Below are positions 35,019 through 43,573 of a DNA stretch of 64,000 nucleotides, piece by piece (within the stretch, counting starts at the first letter, position 1; every line of letters begins with the position of its first letter). The translations under genes were made by a program, and so were the position numbers. Origin of the DNA: WHSV01 sp050694055 (GTDB lineage: Bacteria; Actinomycetota; CADDZG01; WHSQ01); contig JBOGWX010000161.1 in the NCBI GenBank assembly GCA_050694055.1, forward strand, positions 51,561 to 115,560, in the 5' to 3' direction. The notes beneath the pieces were generated by a model, which ran no database searches, was not told the DNA's origin, and saw only the letters and a program-made list of their open reading frames with translations.

Positions 35019-35417
35019 ATGAGCATGACCGACCCTATTTCTGACATGCTCGCTCGTATTCGCAACGCGACGCGTGCGGCGCACACCGATGTCCTCATCC
35101 CGGCCTCGAAGATCAAGGAGAACATCGCCAGGATCCTGGTCGAGGAGGGCTACGTGGACGCGTACGAGCGAGTCACGGATGGAAGCCACCCGGCTATCAA
35201 GATGCGCCTGAGGTATTCGGAAGAGCGCCAGCCGGCCATCTCCGGCATCCGGCGCATAAGCAAGCCAGGACGGCGCGTGTACCGTGGTGCAGGCGAACTT
35301 CCGCGCGTGCTCGGGGGCCTGGGGGTCGCGATCATCTCGACATCGCAGGGAGTCATGACCGACAAGCAGGCACGCCGCAGTCGCGTTGGCGGCGAAGTGC
35401 TCGCCTACGTCTGGTAG
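35019..35417 (+). CDS. rpsH: 30S ribosomal protein S8
   Basis: A 132-residue 16S-binding protein. It begins TDPISDMLARIRNATRAAH and contains YEERQPAISGIRRISKPGRRVY-like RQPAISGIRRISKPGRRVY and the signature GVAIISTSQGVMTDKQARR. ATG 35019 or 35025 could start it. In E. coli S8 is the translational repressor of the spc operon. A structured 117-base spacer follows. Confidence 0.96.
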   Translation: MSMTDPISDMLARIRNATRAAHTDVLIPASKIKENIARILVEEGYVDAYERVTDGSHPAIKMRLRYSEERQPAISGIRRISKPGRRVYRGAGELPRVLGGLGVAIISTSQGVMTDKQARRSRVGGEVLAYVW

Positions 35418-35423
35418 GAAAAA

Positions 35424-35443
35424 GCGATCGTCTCGACGATCGC
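35424..35443. repeat. 20-nt palindrome, copy 2
   Basis: GCGATCGTCTCGACGATCGC, identical to 5818-5837. It begins seven bases after the rpsH stop, inside the S10-spc gene cluster where most neighbours overlap or nearly touch. Confidence 0.8.
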
Positions 35444-35460
35444 GAGCATTACCCGACGGC

Positions 35461-35504
35461 GCCGCGGTAGCGGCGGCGAAAGCAGTAGCCAGCCGCAGGC
35501 TGGC
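35461..35504 (+). promoter_or_regulatory. Further hairpins in the rpsH-rplF spacer
   Basis: GCCGC-GGTA-GCGGC (35461-35474) and GCCAGCC-GCA-GGCTGGC (35488-35504) can each fold. With the palindrome at 35424-35443 they give three hairpins in a 117-base spacer ahead of the rplF ribosome binding site (AGGAGAG, 35520-35526). Confidence 0.55.
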
Positions 35505-35534
35505 GAGCGAGAGGGAACTAGGAGAGAAAAGTCA

Positions 35535-36080
35535 ATGTCGAGAGTCGGACAGGCGCCCATCCCAATCCCAGACGACGTCAGCGTGTCGGTCATCGGAAGC
35601 GATGTGACGATCAACGGTCCGCGCGGTGAGTTGCAGCGCACGCTTCCCGAGAAGATCGAAGTCACCAACACCGACGGGGAGTTGCGGGTGTCGCGCGCCT
35701 CGGAGCAGCGTGAGATCAGGGCTCTACACGGATTGGTGCGCAGTCTGCTGAACAACATGGTGCTCGGCGTGACCCAGGGTTTCGAGAAGCGGCTCGAGAT
35801 CTCCGGAGTCGGCTACCGCGCCAGTAAGCAAGGCAACGACATCGAGGTGCTGGTGGGTTACTCGCACCCGGTGCGCAAGTCCGCGCCGGCCGGTATCGAG
35901 TTCGAGGTTCCCGCGCCCACTCGTATCACGGTCAGGGGGATCGATAAGGAACTCGTGGGTCAAGTGGCCGCCGAGATTCGCTCTATTCGCAAGCCCGAGC
36001 CCTATAAGGCCAAGGGCATTCGCTACGAGGGCGAGCGGATTCGCCGCAAGGCCGGTAAGGCCGCCAAGGCCGCAGGTTAG
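35535..36080 (+). CDS. rplF: 50S ribosomal protein L6
   Basis: A 181-residue protein near the factor-binding site. It begins SRVGQAPIPIPDDVSVSV and contains GPRGELQRTLP, GFEKRLEISGVGYRAS and the C-terminal signature PEPYKAKGIRYEGE. The ATG at 35535 is preceded by AGGAGAGAAAAG (35520-35531). Confidence 0.96.
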   Translation: MSRVGQAPIPIPDDVSVSVIGSDVTINGPRGELQRTLPEKIEVTNTDGELRVSRASEQREIRALHGLVRSLLNNMVLGVTQGFEKRLEISGVGYRASKQGNDIEVLVGYSHPVRKSAPAGIEFEVPAPTRITVRGIDKELVGQVAAEIRSIRKPEPYKAKGIRYEGERIRRKAGKAAKAAG

Positions 36081-36094
36081 AGCAGAGGAAATCA

Positions 36095-36448
36095 ATGGAC
36101 GCAAAGAAGAAGGTTCAGGGACGAAAGCAACGTCACCAGCGTGTGCGCAAGAAAGTCGTCGGCACGGCCGAGCGGCCGCGACTTGCGGTCTACCGGTCCA
36201 ATCGTCACATGTATGCCCAGGTGATCGACGACTTCGCAGGGCGAACGCTGGTATCGGCGTCGACGCTCAAAGACGCCGGATCGACCGATGACCGGATCGG
36301 CGCGGCGAAGGCCGTGGGCGCGGCGCTCGCCGGAAGAGCCAAGGACGCGGGCATTGCGGCGGTGACCTTTGATCGTGGTGGGTTTCGCTACCACGGCCGG
36401 GTCAGGGCCATAGCCGAGGGCGCCCGCGAGGGCGGCCTGGAAGTCTAG
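36095..36448 (+). CDS. rplR: 50S ribosomal protein L18
   Basis: A 117-residue 5S-rRNA-binding protein: basic N-terminus KKKVQGRKQRHQRVRKKV, then ERPRLAVYRSNRHMYAQVIDD and the C-terminal FDRGGFRYHGRVRAIAEGA. ATG 36095 follows AGAGCAGAGGAAA. rpsE starts 23 bases after the TAG. Confidence 0.96.
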   Translation: MDAKKKVQGRKQRHQRVRKKVVGTAERPRLAVYRSNRHMYAQVIDDFAGRTLVSASTLKDAGSTDDRIGAAKAVGAALAGRAKDAGIAAVTFDRGGFRYHGRVRAIAEGAREGGLEV

Positions 36449-36471
36449 AGAAAGAGGAGAAAGAGACCGAT

Positions 36472-37044
36472 ATGTCACGACGACCAGGCGGAGGCGGAGG
36501 CCGAGGCGGCCGAGGCCGCGACGACGACCGCACGCAGTACGAAGAGCGCGTCGTTTCCATCAACCGCGTCGCGAAGGTAGTCAAGGGTGGACGGCGGTTC
36601 TCCTTCACCGCGCTCGTCGTCGTGGGCGATGGCGCCGGCCAGGTAGGCATCGGCTACGGCAAGGCCCGCGAAGTCCCGGCCGCCATTCAGAAGGGCATCG
36701 AAGAGGCCAAGCGAGGTTTCTTCAGGGTTCCCATGGTCGGCTCGACCATCATTCATCAGGTAACCGGGGAGGACTCCGGCGGGGTGGTGCTCCTGAAGCC
36801 CGCCTCTCCGGGTACCGGGGTCATTGCCGGAGGACCGGTGCGGGCCGTCGTCGAGTGCGCCGGGATCCGCGACATCCTCTCGAAGTCGCTCGGTTCCGAC
36901 AATGCCTTGAACATCGTTCACGCAACCGTCTCGGCACTTAAGAGCATTCAAACTCCCGAGGTGGTGGCGAAGAGACGAGGTAAGACCCCCGAGGAAGTCG
37001 CTCCCGCTTACCTGCTACGCGATGCAACACCGGCGGGCAGGTAA
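36472..37044 (+). CDS. rpsE: 30S ribosomal protein S5
   Basis: A 190-residue decoding-fidelity protein. A Gly/Arg-rich N-terminus (SRRPGGGGGRGGRGRDDD) precedes YEERVVSINRVAKVVKGGRR, the double-stranded RNA-binding fold GYGKAREVPAAIQKGIEEAK, and AVVECAGIRDILSKSLGSDN. The spectinomycin loop (KVVKGGRRFSF) looks wild-type. rpmD begins two bases after the stop. Confidence 0.96.
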   Translation: MSRRPGGGGGRGGRGRDDDRTQYEERVVSINRVAKVVKGGRRFSFTALVVVGDGAGQVGIGYGKAREVPAAIQKGIEEAKRGFFRVPMVGSTIIHQVTGEDSGGVVLLKPASPGTGVIAGGPVRAVVECAGIRDILSKSLGSDNALNIVHATVSALKSIQTPEVVAKRRGKTPEEVAPAYLLRDATPAGR

Positions 37045-37046
37045 CG

Positions 37047-37232
37047 ATGGCAAGACTGAAGGTCACGCAGATCCGTTCCGCGCAGGACAAAGGCAGTAAG
37101 CAGCGCGGCACGGTCAGAGCCCTGGGTTGCAGGCGCGTGGGTCACTCTGTGGTTCACGACGACAAGCCCGAGATAAGAGGCATGATCAATGCGGTGAGTC
37201 ATCTGGTTCGGGTTGAGGAGTTGAAGTCATAG
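37047..37232 (+). CDS. rpmD: 50S ribosomal protein L30
   Basis: A 61-residue protein: LKVTQIRSAQDKGSKQRGTV, then RALGCRRVGHSVVHDDKPEIRGMI. The length is typical. ATG 37047 follows the rpsE TAA by two bases, and the TAG is followed directly by the rplO ATG. Confidence 0.95.
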   Translation: MARLKVTQIRSAQDKGSKQRGTVRALGCRRVGHSVVHDDKPEIRGMINAVSHLVRVEELKS

Positions 37233-37709
37233 ATGAAGCCGGACGAACTTAGGGCGCCACGCGGCGCTCGCAGAGCGCGCACCCGCAAGGGGCGCGGCGA
37301 AGCAGCCGGAAAGGGCAAGACCGCCGGCAGAGGAACCAAGGGCACCAAGGCGCGCGGCGAAGTGCACGCCTTCTTCGAGGGTGGTCAGATGCCGCTTATC
37401 CGTCGCGTGCCCAAGCTCAAGGGGTTCACGCCGCCGCAGCGCCGCGTCTACGGCGGTATCAATGTGGGCAAATTGGATCAACTCGAAGGAGACGAGTTCA
37501 GCGCCGAGGACCTCCACGCCGCCGGGGTCGTACGGAAGCGCGACAAGCTCATCAAGGTTCTCGGCAACGGCGAGATCACCAGGGCCATCACGGTGCGCGT
37601 GCACGCGGTGAGTGAGGCGGCCAAGAGCAAGATCGAAGCCGCCGGCGGAACCGTTGAGATTATCGACGAGCACTCGGACCGCAAGGCCAGCCGGAAAGGA
37701 ACCAAGTGA
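37233..37709 (+). CDS. rplO: 50S ribosomal protein L15
   Basis: A 158-residue protein with a basic, glycine-rich N-terminal arm (RKGRGEAAGKGKTAGRGTKG), GGQMPLIRRVPKLKGF, and a C-terminal domain ending AAGGTVEIIDEHSDRKASRK. ATG 37233 touches the rpmD stop. Its TGA overlaps the GTG of secY (GTGA, 37706-37709). Confidence 0.95.
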   Translation: MKPDELRAPRGARRARTRKGRGEAAGKGKTAGRGTKGTKARGEVHAFFEGGQMPLIRRVPKLKGFTPPQRRVYGGINVGKLDQLEGDEFSAEDLHAAGVVRKRDKLIKVLGNGEITRAITVRVHAVSEAAKSKIEAAGGTVEIIDEHSDRKASRKGTK

Positions 37710-39004
37710 GCCTTCTGAAGGCTTTCGCGAATGCGTTTCGCGTGCCCGATCTGCGCAACAAAATTCTCTTCACGCTGATGATCATCGCCGTCTACCGGCT
37801 CGGAGCACACATTCCGACTCCCGGCATCGACGTCGAGGCCGCTCAGCGAATTGCATCCCAGGCCTCTACCGGCGGGGCCCTGGGGTTCATCAACTTGTTC
37901 TCTGGTGGCGCTCTCACACAGATGGCGGTGTTTGCACTGGGGATCATGCCCTACATCACTGCCTCGATCATCATGCAGCTTTTGACCGTGGTGATCCCGA
38001 AGCTCGAGGCCTGGAGCAAGGAGGGTGAGTCGGGCAGGAAGAAGATTACCCAGTGGACTCGCTATCTGACGGTCGTTCTGGCGGTGATGCAGTCAACCGG
38101 CATCGCGTTCCTGTTCAATCGCGGCGCCGAGCAACTCGGTTTCCCCCCGGGAGTACAGCTCATCCCGGACTTCACGCTCCAGAACGTGTCGATGATCGTC
38201 TTGTCTCTTACCGCAGGAACCGCACTGGTCATGTGGTTGGGCGAGCTCATCACTCAACGAGGGATCGGCAACGGAATGTCGATTCTTATCTTCGCCTCTA
38301 TCATCTCGACCTTGCCGAGCGAGTACCTCGCCATCTACCAGCAGGAGTCACTACCGGTGTTCCTAGGTCTCGTCGCCATCGCGGTTCTGGTCATCCTGGC
38401 AGTTGTCACGGTTGAGCAGGGGCAGCGCCGGATCCCGGTGCAGTACGCGAAGCGAGTGGTCGGCCGCCGCATGTACGGCGGAACCTCCACCTACATTCCG
38501 CTCAAGGTCAACCAGGCAGGAGTCGTCCCGATCATCTTTGCCTCCAGCGTGCTCTACATCCCGACCCTGTTGCAGAACACGATCCAGAACCCAGGATGGC
38601 AGAATTGGATCGACAACAACCTTCTGGATCCCGGGGCCGTCACGCACATCGTGCTCTACGGACTGATGATCGTGTTCTTCACGTACTTCTATACGGCCAT
38701 TACGTTCAACCCGGTCGATGTGTCCGACAATATGAAGAAGTACGGCGGTTTCATCCCCGGCATCCGTCCGGGCAGGCAGACGGCCGAGTATCTTGATCGC
38801 ATCTTGACTCGCATCACGCTTCCCGGTGCGTTGTTCATCGCCGCGATTGCCCTGATGCCGAACATCTTCTTGACCACACAGGGAATACAGCGCTTGCCCT
38901 TCGGTGGCGCCTCGATCCTGATCACCGTGGGCGTCACGCTTGAAACCATGAAGCAGATCGAGTCGCAGCTGATGATGCGCCACTACGAGGGCTTCCTGAA
39001 GTGA
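37706..39004 (+). CDS. secY: Preprotein translocase subunit SecY
   Basis: The 432-residue channel subunit of SecYEG with ten predicted membrane helices. It contains YRLGAHIPTPGIDVEAA, the plug and TM2 region GGALTQMAVFALGIMPYITA, the GIGNGMSILIFA loop, the GRRMYGG cytoplasmic loop near residue 250 and GGFIPGIRPGRQTAEYLDRI. Its partner secE lies at 7932. GTG 37706 overlaps the rplO stop. A gap of 62 bases leads to adk. Confidence 0.97.
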   Translation: MSLLKAFANAFRVPDLRNKILFTLMIIAVYRLGAHIPTPGIDVEAAQRIASQASTGGALGFINLFSGGALTQMAVFALGIMPYITASIIMQLLTVVIPKLEAWSKEGESGRKKITQWTRYLTVVLAVMQSTGIAFLFNRGAEQLGFPPGVQLIPDFTLQNVSMIVLSLTAGTALVMWLGELITQRGIGNGMSILIFASIISTLPSEYLAIYQQESLPVFLGLVAIAVLVILAVVTVEQGQRRIPVQYAKRVVGRRMYGGTSTYIPLKVNQAGVVPIIFASSVLYIPTLLQNTIQNPGWQNWIDNNLLDPGAVTHIVLYGLMIVFFTYFYTAITFNPVDVSDNMKKYGGFIPGIRPGRQTAEYLDRILTRITLPGALFIAAIALMPNIFLTTQGIQRLPFGGASILITVGVTLETMKQIESQLMMRHYEGFLK

Positions 39005-39066
39005 TCACGTCCACCCTCGGCTTGCTCGGCTCCACCCGGCGCTCACGGGCTCATAGGTAGCTCTCT

Positions 39067-39708
39067 GTGGAGCTGGTCATTCTCGGCCCCCAGGGCGCCG
39101 GCAAGGGGACTCAGAGCGCCCGGCTAATCGAGAAGTACGCGATTCCCGATATCGCGACAGGGGACATCTTTCGCGCCGCTATGAAGGACGCGGATAGCGA
39201 ACTTGGTTCCAAGGTTCGGGAGTACGTCGACTCCGGCCGGTTGGTGCCCGACGGACTCGTGATCCAAATCGTTCTCGACCGTCTGGGGCAAGACGACACC
39301 AAGGACGGGTTTCTGCTGGATGGATTCCCGCGCAGTCGCGGGCAGGCCGAGGCCTTGGATCAGTTCCTCGCAGACAAGGAGACACCGCTCGACGGCGCGA
39401 TCGTTATCGAGGTTCCCGAGGAGATCTCGATGCGGAGAATCCTCGGACGCAGAGTGTGCGCTCAGTGCGGGCGCACTTACTCGATCGACATGCCTCCCAA
39501 GTCGAACTGGACGTGCGACAGGTGTGGGGGGGAAGTCGTGGGCCGCATGGACGATCAGGAAGAAGCAACGGTGCGCGAGCGTTTGAAGAACTATCACGAG
39601 CAGAGCTACCCCCTCAAGAAGTACTTCGACGAGCGCGGGGTATTGGTCCAGATCGACGGGAGCAAGACGCCCGACGAGGTGTTTAGCGACATCGTCTCCG
39701 CGCTCTAA
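39067..39708 (+). CDS. adk: Adenylate kinase, long-LID zinc form
   Basis: A 213-residue enzyme catalysing ATP + AMP to 2 ADP. It has a P-loop GPQGAGKGTQ, the NMP-binding region ATGDIFRAAMKD, and GFLLDGFPRS. A long LID has four cysteines, C131, C134, C150 and C153 (CAQCG and CDRCG), which should bind structural zinc; this is typical of Gram-positive Adk. GTG 39067 starts the gene; map follows after 16 bases. Confidence 0.95.
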   Translation: MELVILGPQGAGKGTQSARLIEKYAIPDIATGDIFRAAMKDADSELGSKVREYVDSGRLVPDGLVIQIVLDRLGQDDTKDGFLLDGFPRSRGQAEALDQFLADKETPLDGAIVIEVPEEISMRRILGRRVCAQCGRTYSIDMPPKSNWTCDRCGGEVVGRMDDQEEATVRERLKNYHEQSYPLKKYFDERGVLVQIDGSKTPDEVFSDIVSAL

Positions 39709-39724
39709 GTCCTAAGAGGTCAAC

Positions 39725-40480
39725 TTGGTTCCCAAGAAATCTCCCGAAGACATCGCTGCGATGCGGCGAGCCGGCGTAATCGTCGCCGACACTCTCGACC
39801 GGCTGGAGGAGGCGCTCCGCCCCGGCGTTACGACGGCCGCGCTGGACGCGCTCGCCGCCGAGACCATCTCGGATGCCGGTGCGAGTGCGAGCTTCCAGGG
39901 CTACAGGGGCTTCCCCGCATCGATTTGCACCTCGCCCAACGAGGTCATAGTTCATGGGATCCCGAACCAGCGAAGACTCGAGGAAGGCGACATCGTCTCG
40001 CTGGACGTAGGGGTGTTCTTGGGGGGATGGCACGCCGATTCCGCCTGGACCTATCCCGTGGGGGAGATAGAGCCGGCGACCCGAGAGCTGCTCAAGGTCA
40101 CCGAGGCGAGCCTGGACGCGGCGCTAGAGCAATGCAAGCCGGGAAATCATCTGGGCGACGTCGGCCATGCCGTGGACCAAACGGCCACATCCGACGGCTT
40201 CTCGATCGTGCGAGAGTATGCGGGCCACGGGATCGGACAGCAACTGCACGAAGACCTGTGGGTGCCCAATTTCGGACCCCCGGGCCGCCGGGAGCTGCTC
40301 GTGGCCGGAATGACCCTCGCAGTGGAGCCGATGGTGAATCTCGGCGGAGCGGAGACCAAGACGCTCGACGACGGCTGGACGGTGGTGACGGCGGATGGCT
40401 CGCCGTCGGCGCACTTCGAACACACGATCGCCATCACGCCGGAGGGATGCGAGGTCTTGACTCGGAGGGACCCCTTATGA
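39725..40480 (+). CDS. map: Methionine aminopeptidase, type I
   Basis: A 251-residue metalloprotease that removes the N-terminal methionine. It contains MRRAGVIVADTLDRLEEALRPG, CTSPNEVIVHGIP, the metal-binding aspartates in SLDVGVFLGGWHADSA, the histidine in GHGIGQQLHEDLWVPNFG, and the glutamates in LAVEPMVNLGG and HFEHTIAITPEG. TTG 39725 is used, with AAGAGGT upstream. A promoter-bearing gap of about 180 bases precedes infA. Confidence 0.95.
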   Translation: MVPKKSPEDIAAMRRAGVIVADTLDRLEEALRPGVTTAALDALAAETISDAGASASFQGYRGFPASICTSPNEVIVHGIPNQRRLEEGDIVSLDVGVFLGGWHADSAWTYPVGEIEPATRELLKVTEASLDAALEQCKPGNHLGDVGHAVDQTATSDGFSIVREYAGHGIGQQLHEDLWVPNFGPPGRRELLVAGMTLAVEPMVNLGGAETKTLDDGWTVVTADGSPSAHFEHTIAITPEGCEVLTRRDPL

Positions 40481-40493
40481 CCGCCACAGGGCG

Positions 40494-40523
40494 TTCGACC
40501 TGGAAAGATGCGTCTGCTATCCT
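40494..40523 (+). promoter_or_regulatory. Candidate promoter for infA and the alpha operon
   Basis: TTCGAC (40494-40499), an 18-base spacer and TATCCT (40518-40523). The -10 matches those of the str and rplM promoters, and the -35 is a weaker variant. Confidence 0.45.
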
Positions 40524-40661
40524 TGGCGGTCGGTCCGAGTCCATTGCGCGCGTCTGCAGGCTGCTTCTGAAGGCATCGGGTCGGTCGGGACGTGCTCGGG
40601 AAACTTGCCTCGTGGGCTCGGAGGTCCGCAATCGAGCATGGTCTGCGGGGTCGTAGCGCGC

Positions 40662-40913
40662 GTGGCTAAGAAGAACAAAGAGAAGAGTTCGAGTTCTGCC
40701 AAGGAAGAGGGTATCCAGGTAGAGGGCACCGTCACCGAGACGCTGCCCAACGCGATGTTCCGCGTCGAGCTCGACAATGGCCACGAGGTTCTGGCTCACA
40801 TCTCGGGGAAGATGCGGATGCATTACATCCGGATCCTTCCCGGCGACAAGGTGCTGGTCGAGCTAAGTCCGTACGACCTCACCCGGGGTCGAGTGGTCTA
40901 TCGCTACAAGTAA
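40662..40913 (+). CDS. infA: Translation initiation factor IF-1
   Basis: An 83-residue S1/OB-fold protein that occupies the A site during initiation. The core QVEGTVTETLPNAMFRVELD, HEVLAHISGKMRMHYIRILP and GDKVLVELSPYDLTRGRVVY is standard. The N-terminus (AKKNKEKSSSSAKEEG) is about ten residues longer than usual and Lys/Ser-rich. GTG 40662 is the likely start; upstream in-frame codons do not resemble IF-1. Confidence 0.95.
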   Translation: MAKKNKEKSSSSAKEEGIQVEGTVTETLPNAMFRVELDNGHEVLAHISGKMRMHYIRILPGDKVLVELSPYDLTRGRVVYRYK

Positions 40914-40931
40914 GCAGCCGACGGGAGCTAG

Positions 40932-41045
40932 GTGAAAGTTCGTCCGAGCGTCAAGAAGATCTGCGACAAGTGCAAGGTGATTCGTCGTCGTGGCCGCGTC
41001 ATGGTCATTTGCGACAACCCACGACACAAGCAGCGCCAGGGTTGA
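40932..41045 (+). CDS. rpmJ: 50S ribosomal protein L36, zinc-binding form
   Basis: A 37-residue protein: KVRPSVKKICDKCKVIRRRG, then RVMVICDNPRHKQRQG. The zinc ligands are Cys-x2-Cys, a third Cys and the His in NPRHKQRQG, as in the C+ form. GTG 40932 has GGGAGCTAGG upstream (40923-40932), and the gene ends TGA 41043-41045. It sits between infA and rpsM, the expected place. Confidence 0.97.
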   Translation: MKVRPSVKKICDKCKVIRRRGRVMVICDNPRHKQRQG

Positions 41046-41081
41046 TCGCGGGCATTACCTGAGGGAGAAGGAGCGAACTGA

Positions 41082-41462
41082 GTGGCACGCATCGCTGGAG
41101 TCGACCTACCGAGGGACAAACGCCTCGAGATTTCGCTTACCTACATCTATGGAGTCGGCCCCGCCAAGGCCGTCGAGACTTGTGTGGGCGCAAAGGTCGA
41201 TCCCAGCACGCGCGTGCGCGACCTTACCGACGAAGAGGTCGTTCGTCTACGCGACTGGATCGGCGACAACTACAGCGTCGAAGGTGACCTTCGCCGGGCG
41301 ATCAACCAGAACGTCAAGCGCAAGGTCGAGATCGGTGCCTATCAGGGACTTCGTCACCGGCGCGGACTCCCGGTCCATGGGCAGCGGACCCACACCAACG
41401 CTCGTACTCGCAAGGGCCGCAAGTCGGCGGTCGCCGGCAAGAAGAGGGCCACGAAGAAGTAG
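41082..41462 (+). CDS. rpsM: 30S ribosomal protein S13
   Basis: A 126-residue head protein that contacts the P-site tRNA and L5. It begins ARIAGVDLPRDKRLEISLTYI and contains YGVGPAKA, LRHRRGLPVHGQRTHTNART and a basic tail (GRKSAVAGKKRATKK). GTG 41082 follows GAGGGAGAAGGAG. rpsK follows after 52 bases. Confidence 0.96.
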   Translation: MARIAGVDLPRDKRLEISLTYIYGVGPAKAVETCVGAKVDPSTRVRDLTDEEVVRLRDWIGDNYSVEGDLRRAINQNVKRKVEIGAYQGLRHRRGLPVHGQRTHTNARTRKGRKSAVAGKKRATKK

Positions 41463-41514
41463 ACCGGCAGCATTGATTCTTAAACGGCATCGTAGAAGCA
41501 GAGGGAGATAGAGT

Positions 41515-41910
41515 TTGGCCGCTCCGAAGAAGAAGACGAGGACTCGTCGCAAGGAGAAAAAGAACGTCGTCCACGGCGTCGCCCACATCAAGGCGACGTT
41601 CAACAACACCATCATCTCGATCACGGATCCAGAGGGAAACGTGTTGTCGTGGGCGTCTGCAGGAAACGTCGGCTTCAAAGGGTCGCGCAAGTCGACCCCG
41701 TTCGCCGCGCAACTGGCCGCAGAGGCTTGCTCGCGCCGGGCGCAGGAGCACGGCGTACGCCGAGTCGATGTCCTCGTCAAGGGTCCGGGATCCGGCCGTG
41801 AGACGGCGATCCGTTCGCTTCAAGCCTCCGGTCTAGAGGTGATCGGCATCAAGGACGTCACCCCCGTGCCCCACAATGGATGCCGGCCCCGCAAGAGGAG
41901 ACGCGTCTAA
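41515..41910 (+). CDS. rpsK: 30S ribosomal protein S11
   Basis: A 131-residue platform protein. It contains GVAHIKATFNNTIISITDPEG, the SAGNVGFKGSRKSTPFAAQLAA block and GIKDVTPVPHNGCRPRKRRRV. TTG 41515 is preceded by AGAGGGAGATAG. Its TAA overlaps the ATG of rpsD (TAATG, 41908-41912). Confidence 0.96.
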   Translation: MAAPKKKTRTRRKEKKNVVHGVAHIKATFNNTIISITDPEGNVLSWASAGNVGFKGSRKSTPFAAQLAAEACSRRAQEHGVRRVDVLVKGPGSGRETAIRSLQASGLEVIGIKDVTPVPHNGCRPRKRRRV

Positions 41911-42536
41911 TGGCCAGATACACGGGACCCGTCTGCAAACTGTGCCGGCGTGAGAAAACGAAGCTGTTCCTCAAGGGGACACGCTGTGAGAGCCCTAAGT
42001 GCCCAATCGAGAAGGGTCGTCCGCCGCCCGGTGAGCACGGTCGCGGACGAGTGCGCGAGAGCGAGTATCTCCTGCAATTGCGAGAGAAGCAGAAGGCCAA
42101 GCGCTTCTACGGGTTACTCGAAAAGCAGTTTCGCAGCTACTACAGCGAGGCCGCCCGCAGCAAGGGCGTGACCGGCGAGGAGCTCATGCGCATCTGCGAG
42201 TCGCGCCTCGACAACATCATCTACAGGTCCGGGCTCGCGATGAACCGGTCGATGGGCAGGCAGCTCGTCACCCACGGGCACTTCCAGGTGAACGGGCGCA
42301 AGGTGAACATTCCCTCCTACCGGCTCAAGCCCGGTGACGTCATCGAGGTGCGCGGCCGGTCGAGAAACATCGGCCGCATCATCGAGAACGCGTCGTACGC
42401 CGCGGGGCGCAACATCCCGGAATGGCTTTCTTCCGATCTCAAGCAGTTGAGAGTCGAAGTACGCAACCTGCCGGAGCGGCCCCAGATCGACGCCCCGGTT
42501 CAGGAGCAGCTCATCGTCGAGTACTACTCGAAGTAA
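41910..42536 (+). CDS. rpsD: 30S ribosomal protein S4, cysteine-containing form
   Basis: A 208-residue assembly-initiator protein. N-terminal cysteines C9, C12, C26 and C31 (CKLC and CESPKC) form the zinc site of the C+ type. The S4 RNA-binding domain contains SRLDNIIYRSGLAMNRSMGRQ and VTHGHFQVNGRKVNIPSYRL. In other bacteria S4 represses the alpha operon. A 90-base spacer precedes rpoA. Confidence 0.96.
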   Translation: MARYTGPVCKLCRREKTKLFLKGTRCESPKCPIEKGRPPPGEHGRGRVRESEYLLQLREKQKAKRFYGLLEKQFRSYYSEAARSKGVTGEELMRICESRLDNIIYRSGLAMNRSMGRQLVTHGHFQVNGRKVNIPSYRLKPGDVIEVRGRSRNIGRIIENASYAAGRNIPEWLSSDLKQLRVEVRNLPERPQIDAPVQEQLIVEYYSK

Positions 42537-42626
42537 TCAAGCAGCAGTCACTCTGGCGCGCCAGAGCAGGGGGGATCGTCTAGGCCGACTGCCGGCGGTA
42601 CCCCGAAAATGAAGCGAGAGGAGCCC

Positions 42627-43568
42627 ATGAATCTTCTAATCGTCCAGCGCCCCCAGATCTCGGAAGAGGAGATCTCAGAGGTACGTAGCAAGTTCACCAT
42701 CGAGCCGCTTGAACCCGGTTTCGGGTACACGCTCGGCAACTCGCTGCGTCGCACGCTCCTCTCATCGATTCCCGGCGCTGCGATCACTCAGATAAAGATC
42801 GACGGCGTGTTGCACGAGTTCACGTCCATCGAGGGCGTGACCGAGGATGTCACCGATGTCGTGCTCAACTTCAAGGAACTCGTGATTCGGAGCGAGATAG
42901 AGGAGCCGACACGCGTCTATCTCAAGGCGTCGGGTCCATCCGATGTGACGGCCGGCAACATCGACCTGCCCGCCGGTATCGAGGTGCTCAACCCCGATCA
43001 CCACATCGCCACGCTCAACAAGAATGCCAAGCTGTCGATGGAGCTCATCATCGAGCAGGGTCGCGGCTACGTCGCCGCGTCGACCTCGAAAGATCAGGCC
43101 ATCGGGAACATCCCGATCGACGCGATCTTCTCGCCTGTTAGGCGGGTGACCTACGAGGTCGAGCCGACGCGCGTCGAGCAGATGACGAACTACGACCGGC
43201 TGATTCTCGACGTCGAGACCGATGGCTCGATCCGGCCGGCCGAGGCATTGTCGGCGGCGGGCTCCACCCTGGTCGAGCTCTTCCAGCTCTTCGCCGGCAT
43301 AGGCGAGGGCACGGGCGGTCTCGTGCTCGGCCCCGAGCCGGGTGAGGACGAGGTCTCCGGTGTGCTCGCACAGCCGATCGAGGACCTCGATCTGACCGTC
43401 CGCTCCTACAACTGCTTGAAGCGCGAGGGCGTGACGAGCGTGAGCGAACTCATCGAGAAGACCGAGGAGGATCTGCTCGAGATTCGCAACTTCGGTCAAA
43501 AGTCCATCGACGAGGTGAAGGCCAAGCTTGAGGAGCTCGGGCTGTCGCTGAAGAAGAAGGATTTCTAA
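42627..43568 (+). CDS. rpoA: DNA-directed RNA polymerase subunit alpha
   Basis: A 313-residue subunit. The N-terminal dimerisation domain has EPLEPGFGYTLGNSLRRTLL, and the linker GLVLGPEPGEDEVSG separates it from the C-terminal DNA/activator-binding domain (DLTVRSYNCLKREGVTSVSE, then LLEIRNFGQKSIDEVKAKL). ATG 42627 lies five bases after GAGAGGAG; ATG 42609 in the same frame precedes that site and is rejected. rplQ starts five bases after the stop. Confidence 0.96.
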   Translation: MNLLIVQRPQISEEEISEVRSKFTIEPLEPGFGYTLGNSLRRTLLSSIPGAAITQIKIDGVLHEFTSIEGVTEDVTDVVLNFKELVIRSEIEEPTRVYLKASGPSDVTAGNIDLPAGIEVLNPDHHIATLNKNAKLSMELIIEQGRGYVAASTSKDQAIGNIPIDAIFSPVRRVTYEVEPTRVEQMTNYDRLILDVETDGSIRPAEALSAAGSTLVELFQLFAGIGEGTGGLVLGPEPGEDEVSGVLAQPIEDLDLTVRSYNCLKREGVTSVSELIEKTEEDLLEIRNFGQKSIDEVKAKLEELGLSLKKKDF

Positions 43569-43573
43569 GGAAC

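Noticed and set aside
42609..42626. Earlier ATG for rpoA
   Set aside because: It lies before and within the GAGAGGAG ribosome binding site that serves ATG 42627, and adds residues not found in alpha subunits.
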